In this document: positions 18,386 through 27,117 of the stretch, piece after piece
How positions within the stretch are numbered: the stretch's first letter is position 1
Layout: the number at the start of each line of letters is the position of its first letter
Assembly: GCA_000430305.1 (NCBI GenBank)
Contig: ASZZ01000001.1
Span: 1-64,000 of the forward strand
Source of the DNA: Streptococcus mitis 17/34
Lineage (GTDB): Bacteria > Bacillota > Bacilli > Lactobacillales > Streptococcaceae
DNA length: 64,000 nt
Direction: 5' to 3'
The notes under the pieces: model-generated
Seen by the model: the letters and a program-made list of their open reading frames with translations, nothing else
Databases searched by the model: none
What the model was told of the DNA's origin: nothing
Made by a program: the position numbers and the translations under genes

Positions 18386-19450
18386 TTAAAGAAAGGCCAA
18401 GATACGAAGATAATCTCCAATCAGTGCCACTTCAGCTACAAAGAAGAGGAGGATAATCACTCCGTTAACAAGGACAGACAAGAATAATTGATAGAAGGAG
18501 TCGGTTTCACTTGCTTGACTTGGTCTTGTAATGATATGGAGGCTAGCAAGTAGAATGATTCCAATGCTAATCACACACAAAAGAGCTGAAAATCGTAGAC
18601 TATCAAAGAAGGCAAAGAAACTAGCAATGGCAGTGAGGAAGATTGGAATTGCCAAGAGTTGACTATATTGTTGGAGAACCTTTTCTAGCGTCCAGTCTTT
18701 TTCCTGGTGGATAAATCGTCTCACAACGAAACTACCCAAGAGGAATGAAAAGAAGAAGAGTGTTGTTGCTACTAGGATAGAGATAATCGAAAAGAGATTT
18801 AATGAAGCAAATTGTTCAGGGAAGTGATTATGCATAGTTGCTATATGTCCATAGTAAGCATGTTTGATGTGGTAGATACTAAAGAAAAAGGAAGACGCAG
18901 AAAACAGAATGAGCAAGAGAAGGGCTGTGTAACTGTGTGTGCTACTTGTTTCAAGATTGCTCGTAGGAGATTTGAGAGCTTCCATTAGCCAAGACCAAAA
19001 ATCAAGCGCTTGCTCTTTCCATCTATCCGTAGATTTTGGAGTTTGGTCGGGGATATAAGGACTTTCTAAGGATTGACTGATAAGAAGTGGCTCTTTCGTG
19101 GTTGTTTTTTGCTGAGGAAGTGCCTCTTGGCTTTCTTCAGCTATAGTGACTTTTTCGGTTTCACTAGGAAGGTCTGACTCTTCTTCAGTAGAATGGGATG
19201 CCTTCTTTTCTTCTATTTCTGTTCTCGCTTCACCGTCTTCAGGCGTTTCAATTTTCTCTTCTTGCTGGCTTTCCAATTCGACTTCAGCTTGAGAAACTTC
19301 CTTCTCTAACTGAGTATTTTTTTCAATTGGCGTATCGAGATCGGCTATCGTTTCTTCAGCCTTGTCTGCAACATCTTGGACTTGTTCATCAGGCTTGTTC
19401 TTGCTTGTTGTTTTTACAAAATCATTACTTTCAAACCATTCTTGTTTCAT
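18386..19450 (-). CDS. Membrane protein with acidic cytoplasmic N-terminus (DUF6574-like)
   Basis: Protein of 354 residues. Residues 1 to about 145 are Glu/Ser/Thr-rich and likely disordered. The rest forms about five or six membrane helices starting at YTALLLLILFSASSFFF. It resembles, by recall, the pneumococcal SP_0097 type (DUF6574). Function unknown. There is no signal peptide or catalytic motif; the acidic tail may bind a partner or be phosphorylated, which is speculation. It follows the padR-DUF1700-DUF4097 genes on the same strand after about 60 bp and may be cotranscribed. Confidence 0.7.
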   Translation of the reverse strand: MKQEWFESNDFVKTTSKNKPDEQVQDVADKAEETIADLDTPIEKNTQLEKEVSQAEVELESQQEEKIETPEDGEARTEIEEKKASHSTEEESDLPSETEKVTIAEESQEALPQQKTTTKEPLLISQSLESPYIPDQTPKSTDRWKEQALDFWSWLMEALKSPTSNLETSSTHSYTALLLLILFSASSFFFSIYHIKHAYYGHIATMHNHFPEQFASLNLFSIISILVATTLFFFSFLLGSFVVRRFIHQEKDWTLEKVLQQYSQLLAIPIFLTAIASFFAFFDSLRFSALLCVISIGIILLASLHIITRPSQASETDSFYQLFLSVLVNGVIILLFFVAEVALIGDYLRILAFL

Positions 19451-19507
19451 GGTAGAACCTCCTTTTTAGTGGGTTATGTGTCATAGTGGTCGATATAAAT
19501 AGGTTTA

Positions 19508-20419
19508 TTAAGGTCTGTTAGCTGTAGTTTCAAGACTAATATAATCATCAGCCTTAGCGATGAGTTGACCTTTTGCATCAGTTTTTTCAGTTTTGTAAGG
19601 GTTGCTTAATTCGTTGGGGTGGCGTTGACTCTCATCTCTCGATAACTGATAAATAGGACCATGGTGACTCGAGAGGTCTAAGTTAATTTCTTGGCTTTCT
19701 TTTTGAGTTAGCATGATACTGAGCGCATTTTTAGAAGATAGTTCTACTTTACCATATACTTTAATATTTTCAGCGTGGAAGTGATTTTCTGTTGACTCTA
19801 GCTGACTATCTGTAAGGTCTGTATCAAAGATATTGACGATATTAGGGGTTGTGAGTTTACTGTTTTTGATACGACTTCCTTCAATTCGGAGGATATAGCT
19901 GTTTGTATTGAGGGTCGCATTTTCAAGGCTAGCATTTATGATGGTGGTTTGTCCACGATTGGCTGATACGTTGATACCTTTTAGACTTCTTCCTTTTGGA
20001 ACTTGGAGAATAACTTCTTCAAAACGACGAGAGTAGCTACTTGCGATATGGAGAATCCCGCCAATTCCAGAAGAGAGAAATGGAGTTTCAGACAGTTTCT
20101 TATCAGTGAGGCTCAGCGTTTTATCGTTTTGATTTGTTACAAGATCATGGTGAGAAGAAATAGATGGATGATAAGAAATGTGGATTTGATCATCGAAAGA
20201 GTCTGTGATGGTCAGAGCGTGCTGGTGGAGAGTGATCTCTAAGTTTTCGACTTCCTTGCCAAAGGTCAACTCTTCCATCCGACTATCATAGACAGGCTCC
20301 TTGGACATGGCAAGTAGGCTCTTGATCCCGTCAGATTGGATACCTACAAAGAGCAGGATAAATCCGACAACGGTAGTCACCACACCAAAAATGAGAAATC
20401 CTCTTGTCAATTTATGCAT
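19508..20419 (-). CDS. DUF4097 beta-strand repeat membrane protein
   Basis: Protein of 303 residues with one N-terminal membrane helix (FLIFGVVTTVVGFILLFVGI) and an extracytoplasmic DUF4097 (adhesin-like beta-helix) domain built of short ladders such as INASLENATLNTNSYI. The start at 20419 overlaps the DUF1700 stop by 8 bp and has AGAGGTGA upstream, so the longer frame from 20470 is rejected. DUF1700 and DUF4097 genes behind a PadR regulator are a common Firmicutes envelope-stress unit (LiaX/YvlB-like contexts). Exact function unknown. Confidence 0.8.
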   Translation of the reverse strand: MHKLTRGFLIFGVVTTVVGFILLFVGIQSDGIKSLLAMSKEPVYDSRMEELTFGKEVENLEITLHQHALTITDSFDDQIHISYHPSISSHHDLVTNQNDKTLSLTDKKLSETPFLSSGIGGILHIASSYSRRFEEVILQVPKGRSLKGINVSANRGQTTIINASLENATLNTNSYILRIEGSRIKNSKLTTPNIVNIFDTDLTDSQLESTENHFHAENIKVYGKVELSSKNALSIMLTQKESQEINLDLSSHHGPIYQLSRDESQRHPNELSNPYKTEKTDAKGQLIAKADDYISLETTANRP

Positions 20420-21005
20420 GCTGGTCACCTCTCTTTCCTTTTTTGAGAACAAATTGCACCAGGCGAACAATGAGTAGGCCGAAGAAGCGGGCTACATAGG
20501 AAATACCTAGTAAGACTAGTGAAGAAGCACCGATGGCTAGTAAACCAGAACCGAAAATCAAGATAAAGGCTGATTTGGCTTGGGCTAGGACAGTGAAACT
20601 TTCAACTAAAAATAGGAATCCGCCGATGATACCAAGTATGGAAACCGCAAAGAAAGCCAAGATGACAGTCAAAGCTGCCACAAGGATTGCGAACAGGGCC
20701 AGGAGGATAGCGATTCCCAGAGGAATACCGATGGGTGCTGCAAGGAGGGCTAACAAGGCGACATGCAAAATTTGTCGGTTATTCTTTTGAGCGGGTGCCT
20801 CATTGATTTTTTTATCGAGAAGATTAGAGAGGACTTCGTGGGCCGCTTCTTTGGGAGTTCCCAAACTAGCAATGAGTTCTTCTTCTCCCTCGACTCCAGC
20901 ATCGTCAAAGAGTTCCCTGAAATAGTCCATGGCTTCAATTTGGTCAGCCTGAGGCAGTTTTTTGAGATAGAGTTCTAGCTGAGTCAGGTATTCAGTTCTT
21001 GTCAT
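20412..21005 (-). CDS. DUF1700 membrane protein
   Basis: Protein of 197 residues. The N-terminal HAAS-type helical domain (LTQLELYLKKLPQADQIEAMDYFRELFDDAG) is typical of DUF1700 and is followed by four or so membrane helices. Middle gene of the padR operon: its start overlaps padR by 14 bp and its stop overlaps the DUF4097 gene by 8 bp, indicating tight coupling. Probably an inner partner of the DUF4097 protein; role inferred from context. Confidence 0.82.
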   Translation of the reverse strand: MTRTEYLTQLELYLKKLPQADQIEAMDYFRELFDDAGVEGEEELIASLGTPKEAAHEVLSNLLDKKINEAPAQKNNRQILHVALLALLAAPIGIPLGIAILLALFAILVAALTVILAFFAVSILGIIGGFLFLVESFTVLAQAKSAFILIFGSGLLAIGASSLVLLGISYVARFFGLLIVRLVQFVLKKGKRGDQHA

Positions 21006-21318
21006 GGCGGATACTCCCTTCTATGATGCCATTGATGGTGTCTGTATAAAGTGCCCATTCATCTTTTAGGGTAACGAGCTGCTCTATACCACCGTTTGTC
21101 AAGGAGTAGTATTTGCGCATGCGACCTTGGAACTCTCTAGAATAGGTGGTCAGAAAGTTATTGCCCTCCAATTTTTTGAGAATGGGATAGAGCGTAGATT
21201 CTTTGATATTAGCGATAAGCTTAATGGTCTGGCTAATCTCATAACCATAAGAATCATCCTGCTCCAGTACGGCCAAGATGAGAAATTCAATCAAGGCAGA
21301 GGATGTTGGAAAGTACAT
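20992..21318 (-). CDS. PadR-family transcriptional regulator
   Basis: Winged-helix regulator of 108 residues (PadR subfamily 2). The N-terminus SSALIEFLILAVLEQDDSYGYEISQTI and the TLYPILKKLEGNNFLTTY recognition region are classic. It probably represses its own operon with DUF1700 and DUF4097, and two ATGTGT-headed elements flank the promoter. Ribosome site AAAAGGAGG precedes ATG 21318. Confidence 0.9.
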   Translation of the reverse strand: MYFPTSSALIEFLILAVLEQDDSYGYEISQTIKLIANIKESTLYPILKKLEGNNFLTTYSREFQGRMRKYYSLTNGGIEQLVTLKDEWALYTDTINGIIEGSIRHDKN

Positions 21319-21336
21319 GGGGAACCTCCTTTTCTA

Positions 21337-21431
21337 ATGTGTAAGATTTTTATATATAATTTTTCTACACATACATTGTACATCTAAAAGAAAGCCCTGT
21401 CAAGAGAAATGTGTAAAATTTTTATATATAA
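21337..21431 (-). promoter_or_regulatory. padR operon promoter with paired PadR-type operators
   Basis: On the minus strand, TTGACA (21403-21398) and TACAAT (21380-21375) are separated by 17 bp. A 36-bp imperfect palindrome with ATGTGTA/TACACAT arms (21337-21372) lies just downstream of the -10. A direct copy of its left half (21409-21431, ATGTGTAAAATTTTTATATA) lies just upstream of the -35. The layout suggests autoregulation by PadR. Confidence 0.7.
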
Positions 21432-21457
21432 AAACTTCTAGATGAAACTAGAAGTTT
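21432..21457 (-). terminator. Terminator of the DUF2971 gene
   Basis: Perfect 10-bp stem AAACTTCTAG/CTAGAAGTTT with a 6-nt loop. On the minus strand it is followed by T5, 20 bp past the stop of the gene at 21476. Confidence 0.8.
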
Positions 21458-21475
21458 AGAGAATGTTGTCAGCCT

Positions 21476-24400
21476 TTATCTAAATTTTATCGTAGATTTC
21501 TTATAGTTAATTTCCTTATCCAAAAGTTTCAACAAAGGAGTAACGTATTCAGGATTTGGAAACTTAGGACCGAAAATGACTTCACCGATTTGAATTGAAT
21601 TTTTTCGTTCTATATAAAGTTTACCTACTCCAGAGGTTTTGTCAATTTTGATTTCCTTATTACTTGGGTCTAGATTAGCATAGCGTAAGATACGAAGTTC
21701 GTTTTCATATTTGTAATCGACAGATTTAAATAAGTAGCGAATTTCTTCGATACATTCAGCAATAGCATTTTGATAGTTCTCCTCTTTGACTTTTGAACCG
21801 ATATCTAGTTTTTCTTTTAAACTATTCAACAATTTTTCTAATCTATCTATTTCTGGCTTCTCAAATAGTTCAGTTTGTTCTAGTTTTAAATTTTTATGCT
21901 TAACATAGGCAATTCGGTATAAGTAATCGATATTGCTATTGGAATCATTACCTTGTTCTTCAGATTTTTTTTTGCGTTTCTTTATCATTAATAGTATCAG
22001 TTGACTCTTTGTTCTCTGATTCATTTTGAGAGTTCTTTGAATAACTACTTAACTGCGATATAGTGGAATTCATCTTATTAATAGGAGACAGGGTTATGGT
22101 TTCTTTACGCCAGGAAACGTCATTGAATGATGTAAATCTTGAAAAATCATCTTCACGAAGTACCAGACAAACACCTTTGGCATCATCACCATACTGGGAC
22201 CACATGGCCAAATCATCCGTTTTGTTTGTAAAGCTCATTAAGAACCATGAACTTGGTTCCAAAACATCTCGTCTATCTAAGCCCAATATCTGTTCTATGA
22301 CGATTCCTTCTTCAGGATCATTCATATAATTAGCATTATACAAGCGAGTTTTTCCAGATACTGAAAAATCCTTCTTATCATTCCCTTCTTGATCTAACAT
22401 AATTTGGAGAGTGCTTCCCTTGGTGTAATGGCCGAATTTAAGCATCTGATTTTTATCTTCGTATTTTAGCCCAAGTTGATACTTGATTTTTTGAACATGT
22501 TGATAGATAGATAGCAAAGTTTTGAGTTTCTCAGAATCCTCATCATAAGACCTTACCCAATTTTCTAAGATGGCATATTTAGTGTTCTTTAAAAGTCCTT
22601 CTTTTAAGACAAAATCGAATAGCCTGTACTCCTCATTGTCACAAACATTATCATTATTAAAAAAAAGAACATCAAAATTTTGTAACATAAATTTGGAAAA
22701 TTGTTTATAGAGTTTTTTAATTATTTCTGTGGTTTGAAGACGTTCACTTAACTCCGTTTGATGATTAGGGAAACTTGCTAAAAACGTGCCATATATAAAA
22801 GCAATTTTTTCAGAATCCTGAAATTGTTTTTGCAAGGCTTGAAATTTCTCAACAGTAGTTTCAATCTCATTCAATTCAGTCTGCTTGGTTGATAAATTGA
22901 ACAAAATTTTAGCATACTGCAAAGCTATATCATGTGAATCCTGGCATTGTTGTTGCAAAACTTGTAATTTCTCAACAGTTGTGCCTAGCTCTTTTAATTT
23001 ATTCTGCTTGGTTGATAAATTGAACAAAATCTTAGCCAAAGCTTCTGCTATATCACGGGAGTCTTGAAAGTGAAGATGCAATTGTTGTAATTTCTCAACA
23101 GTAGTCTCCCGATCCTTCAACTCAGTCTGCTTGGTTGATAAATTAACCAAAATCATGGCATACGGCAAAGCTATATTATGTGAATCCTGAAATTGTTTTT
23201 GCAAGGCTTGTAATTCTTCAACAGTTGTGCTCAGCTCTTTTAATTTAGTCTGCTTGGTTGATAAATTGAACAAAATCTTAGCCAAAGCTTCTGCTATATC
23301 ACGGGAGTCTTGAAAGTGTAGATACAATTGTTGTAATTTCTTAACAGTAGTCTCCCGATCCTTCAACTTAGTCTGCTTGGTTGATAAATTGACTAAAATT
23401 CTAGCCAAAGCTTCTGCTATAACAGGCGAGTCCTGAAAGTTTAGATTCAACTTCTGTAATTTCTCAACAGTAGTCTCAATCTTATTCAATTCAGTCTGCT
23501 TAGTTGATAAATTGAACAAAATCTTAGCATACTGCAAAGCTATATCATGTGAATCCTGAAATTGTTGTTGCAAGACTTGCAGTTTCTCAACAGTAGTCTC
23601 AACCTCATTTAATTCAGTCTGCTCGATTGATAAATTGAACAAAATCTTAGCATACTGCAAAGCTATATCATTTGAATCCTGAAATTGTTGTTGCAAGACT
23701 TGCAATTTCTCAACAGTATTCTCAATCTCATTTAATTCAGTCTGCTTGGTTGATAAATTGAACAGAATCTTAGCCAAAGCTTCTGCTATAACAGGCGAGT
23801 CCTGAAAATTTAGATTCAACTTCTGTAATTTCTCAGCAGTAGTCTCAATTTCATTCAATTCAGTCTGCTTGATTGATAGATTGAACAAAATTTTAGCATA
23901 CTGCAAAGCTATATCATTTGAATCCTGAAATTGTTGTTGCAAGACTTGCAATTTCTCAACAGTATTCTCAATCTCATTTAATTTAGTCTGCTTGGTTGAT
24001 AAATTGAACAAAATTCTAGCCAAAGCTTCTGCTATATCACGGGAGCCTTGAAAGTGAAGATGCAATTGTTGTAATTTCTCAACAGTAGTCTCCCGATCCT
24101 TCAACTCAGTCTGCTTGGTTGATAAATTAACCAAAATCATGGCATACGGCAAAGCTATATCATGCGAATCTTGGAATTTTTGCTGCAATTTCTCTAATTT
24201 CTTAGCAGTAGCCATCCGTTCCTTCAACACAGTCTGCTTGGTTGATAAATTGAACAAAATTCTAGCCAAAGCTTCTGCTATATCACGGGAGCCTTGAAAG
24301 TATAGATACAATTCCTGTAATTTCTCAGCAGTAGTCATCCGTTCCTTCAACACAGTCTGCTTGGTTGATAAATTAACCAAAATCCGAGCATACGGCAAAG

Positions 24401-24677
24401 CTATATCATGCGAATCTTGGAATTTTTGCTGCAATTTCTCTAGTTTTTTAGCAGTAGTCATCCGTTCCTTCAACACAGTCTGCTTGGTTGACAAATTGAC
24501 CAAAATCCCAGCATACCGCAACGCAATGTCTTCTGATTCAGGGTATTGCTCATAAAATATTCTTGCTTTTTCTGCTAGAGCTTCACAGGCAGTCTTATCT
24601 GTCACCTCGGCTGATAAGTCAACGAGTTTATCTAACTCTGCTAAACTTTGATCCAAATTGTATCTCTGTTCATCCAT
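21476..24677 (-). pseudogene. Giant 41-aa-repeat protein with split DUF2971 domain (frameshift at A9)
   Basis: Accessory gene. From ATG 24677 the frame encodes 905 residues: an acidic helical N-terminus (1-54), fourteen 41-residue TPR-like repeats (55-628), a degenerate fifteenth, a helical linker, and the first half of a DUF2971 domain. That half includes GHYTKGSTL (749-757), NDPEE (787-791), an MSF segment and MWSQYGDDAKGVCLVL (827-842). It then stops after a tract of nine A's (21965-21973, coding strand). In the next frame the second half continues to 21476 with YENELRILRYA and VIFGPKFPNPE, the expected DUF2971 C-terminus. With eight A's the protein would be 1066 residues. Function of DUF2971 is unknown to me. 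A long repeat array plus a compact C-terminal domain looks like a sensor-effector arrangement. There is no signal peptide. It sits between padR and the MFS gene, which I recall as adjacent in pneumococcus, so it appears inserted. Confidence 0.8.
22794..24515 (-). repeat. Fourteen 123-bp coding repeats (41-aa TPR-like)
   Basis: Each unit contains ILxNLSTKQTxL, then a TTVEKLQ helix, then a FQDSxDIA turn. Two flavours partly alternate: one ends HDIALQ/P and leads into YAKILF, the other ends RDIAEA and leads into LAKILF. Several units are nearly identical in DNA, so copy number can change by recombination and short-read assembly may be collapsed. Confidence 0.9.
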
Positions 24678-24821
24678 TCTATGTACCTCGCTTGAAATAG
24701 TAGCTATCTTATAAACTAATTTATTTTTCGCATGACAATTAGTTTCTATACATCTTATTATATCAAAAACACCATTTTTCTGCTAATAGATGGATGGTAC
24801 TTTTTCTTGATAGAAACGCCT

Positions 24822-24846
24822 AAAAAACCAGACAGAGTCTGGCTTT
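24822..24846 (-). terminator. Terminator of MFS gene
   Basis: CCAGAC/GTCTGG stem (24828-24842) with a T6 run on the minus strand, downstream of the MFS stop codon. The remaining 24678-24821 region is AT-rich with no gene; it should hold the promoter of the DUF2971 gene. Confidence 0.75.
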
Positions 24847-24880
24847 GCATTGTTTGTATCTGAGAAGTATTTTAGAATAA

Positions 24881-26047
24881 TTAAAGGATTTTATCAGCTC
24901 TGTCCACTGTAAAGAGGGCTACAGTCATCAGGATATCGACGAGCAAGAGGGCAGCTACAGCTGGTACCCAAGAGTGGAAGAGGTCAAAACTGTAACCAAA
25001 GAGAGTCGGTCCAAAGGCTGCTAAGATATAGCCTCCTGTTTGAGATAGACCGGACAATTGGGCTGTCTTTTCAGGGGCGCTTGTCTTGAGTGAAAAGTTG
25101 ACCATGAGATAAGGGAAGAGGGCGCTAGTTGCGGTTCCGATGAGGAGATGGATGGCAAGCCAGTAAATGAAACTATTGATCGGGAAGAAGAGCATGGAAA
25201 TGCCGACCACACCAGCTAGTGAAACCAGAGTGAGCATGAGCTGACGGTTGCGAGTTGACAAGCTGGTTGTCAGGCTTGGGATAGTCATTGAAAAAGGAAT
25301 GCTAATCAGAGAGAAGATAGATGTCAGCAAGCCAGCTTCGTGACTAGATAGGCCTGCATGGATAGCCATAGTAGGTAGCCAGGTCATAGCAGTGTAAAAG
25401 AGCAAGGATTGAAAACCTGCAAAGACAATCACTGCCCAGACCTGTTTATTATGCATGACCTTTGTTTTGTTTTTTTGTTTGGTTTGTGGAGCTAGTCTAT
25501 GATTATAGCGGTGATTTGGGAGCCAGACCAAAAAAGTTGCTAGACAGAGCAAGGTGAGGAGGATGATAAGTCCTTTCCAAGAACTGGCTTGAGTAATGGG
25601 CACAGCTAGATAGGAAGCCAGAGCCGTCGCAATCCCCATAGAAGTTACATATAAGGTGGTCAGAAAACCAATTTTCTTTGGCTGATTGGCTTGGATAAGA
25701 CTAGGAAGCAGGACATTGATGACTGCGATACTTGCCCCAACCATCAAGGTTCCTAGATAGAGGAGGGGCAGATTGATTAGTCGAATCAGAGAGCCAATGG
25801 TCAAGAAGAAGAGGCTATAGGTAAAGAGATGCTCCAAGCCGATTTTCTGAGCCAGTCGGGTAGAAAATAGCGAGAAGAGGGTAAACATGAGGAGGGGAAG
25901 GCTGGTCAAGACACCCAGTGAACTAACTTCTACCCCCAGACCTTGCGAAATATCTCCCAAAATAATGGGTAAAACAGTAAAAGGAGTTCGCAAGGAAACA
26001 CCAATCAGGATAATACCTGGAACAAAAAAAAGTGATTGCTTTTTCAT
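24881..26047 (-). CDS. MFS transporter, CynX/NimT family
   Basis: Major facilitator of 388 residues with twelve predicted membrane helices and a long cytoplasmic loop after helix 6 (NHRYNHRLAPQTKQKNKTKVMHN). It resembles the CynX/NimT group (SP_0101 type), sometimes annotated as cyanate or nitroimidazole transporters; true substrate unknown. Monocistronic, divergent from the glycosyltransferase gene. Confidence 0.8.
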   Translation of the reverse strand: MKKQSLFFVPGIILIGVSLRTPFTVLPIILGDISQGLGVEVSSLGVLTSLPLLMFTLFSLFSTRLAQKIGLEHLFTYSLFFLTIGSLIRLINLPLLYLGTLMVGASIAVINVLLPSLIQANQPKKIGFLTTLYVTSMGIATALASYLAVPITQASSWKGLIILLTLLCLATFLVWLPNHRYNHRLAPQTKQKNKTKVMHNKQVWAVIVFAGFQSLLFYTAMTWLPTMAIHAGLSSHEAGLLTSIFSLISIPFSMTIPSLTTSLSTRNRQLMLTLVSLAGVVGISMLFFPINSFIYWLAIHLLIGTATSALFPYLMVNFSLKTSAPEKTAQLSGLSQTGGYILAAFGPTLFGYSFDLFHSWVPAVAALLLVDILMTVALFTVDRADKIL

Positions 26048-26201
26048 ATAATACCTCTTCTAACTGATTTTAATAACAGCTTATTTTAAGGTTTTTTCAC
26101 TATAATGTCAAGTAAGGTTTCGGGCTTTCAAGATAAAAATGGGAAAGTCTTGAAAATTATGATAAAATAGTGGAAGGAAATCTATACATTGGAGAAGAAC
26201 T

Positions 26202-27032
26202 GTGTCTGAAAAGCAAAAAATTAGCGTATTGATGTCGGTCTATATTAAGGAAAATCCGACATTTTTAAAGGATGCTATTGAGAGTGTTCAAAATCAGACC
26301 CTGAAACCGAGCGAGTTGGTTCTGGTTGAGGATGGGCCTTTGACACCTGAGCTCTATCAGGTGTTAGACCAAGTGGAAGCCCAGTCTGAAATTCCAGTGA
26401 AACGCTGCCCTCTTGAGCAGAATCAAGGTTTGGGTCTGGCTCTTCGATACGGTGTTTTACAGTGTCAGTACGATATTATTGCCCGTATGGATACGGATGA
26501 TATAGCTGTTCCAGACCGTTTTGAGAAACAGGTTCAGTTAATGGATACGGACAACCTAGACCTATTAGGTGGACATATTGCAGAGTTTATTGACAATCCT
26601 GATGAGATTGTTTCTTATCGCCGTGTTCCGACCCAGCACGCAGATATTGTAGCTTATCAAAGAATGAGAAGTGCCTTTAACCACATGACTGTCATGTTCA
26701 AGAAGGACATGGTTCTCAAGGCAGGTAACTATGAGGATGGGCTTTATATGGAGGATGACCTCCTCTGGCTCAATATGATTGCTGCAGGAGCTAAGACTGG
26801 AAACCTGGATCAAATCTTGTGTAGGGTTCGTGTCGGAGCAGGGATGTTTGAGCGTCGTGGGGGACTGCGTTACCTCAAACTCTATCGTCAGGCTCGTCAA
26901 CGGATGCTGAAGAGAGGGCAAATTTCTTACCTGGAATATGCCAAGAGTGTTGCGATTCAGATGGTTGTTGCTCTTTGTCCAGGATTTGTCAGACAGTTTA
27001 TTTTTATGAAACTGCTACGAAAAAGCAATTAA
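26202..27032 (+). CDS. Family 2 glycosyltransferase
   Basis: GT2 (GT-A fold) enzyme of 276 residues. It has an N-terminal ISVLMSVYIKENPTFLKDAIESV segment, the metal-binding DTDD at 97-100 and a late YMEDDLLW acid motif. The C-terminus is hydrophobic and may be membrane-associated. Start is GTG at 26202, supported by GGAGAAG 5 bp upstream and the sequence VSEKQKISV (translated as Met). It sits 85 bp upstream of a CapD-type dehydratase in the SP_0102-0103 arrangement. Both may act on a surface polysaccharide or glycoprotein, but no complete capsule locus is here. Confidence 0.85.
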   Translation: MSEKQKISVLMSVYIKENPTFLKDAIESVQNQTLKPSELVLVEDGPLTPELYQVLDQVEAQSEIPVKRCPLEQNQGLGLALRYGVLQCQYDIIARMDTDDIAVPDRFEKQVQLMDTDNLDLLGGHIAEFIDNPDEIVSYRRVPTQHADIVAYQRMRSAFNHMTVMFKKDMVLKAGNYEDGLYMEDDLLWLNMIAAGAKTGNLDQILCRVRVGAGMFERRGGLRYLKLYRQARQRMLKRGQISYLEYAKSVAIQMVVALCPGFVRQFIFMKLLRKSN

Positions 27033-27117
27033 AAGAATGTAGCAAATCGTAAACTGGATAAAAAGTGTTATAATAACAATATAACCATTCAGCTCTTTTA
27101 AGGAGGAGTAAATTTCT

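Noticed and set aside
22794-24515. Regular 123-bp repeats that could suggest a CRISPR-like or satellite array
   Set aside because: The repeats are coding, in frame, 123 bp long without unique spacers, and no cas genes are present.
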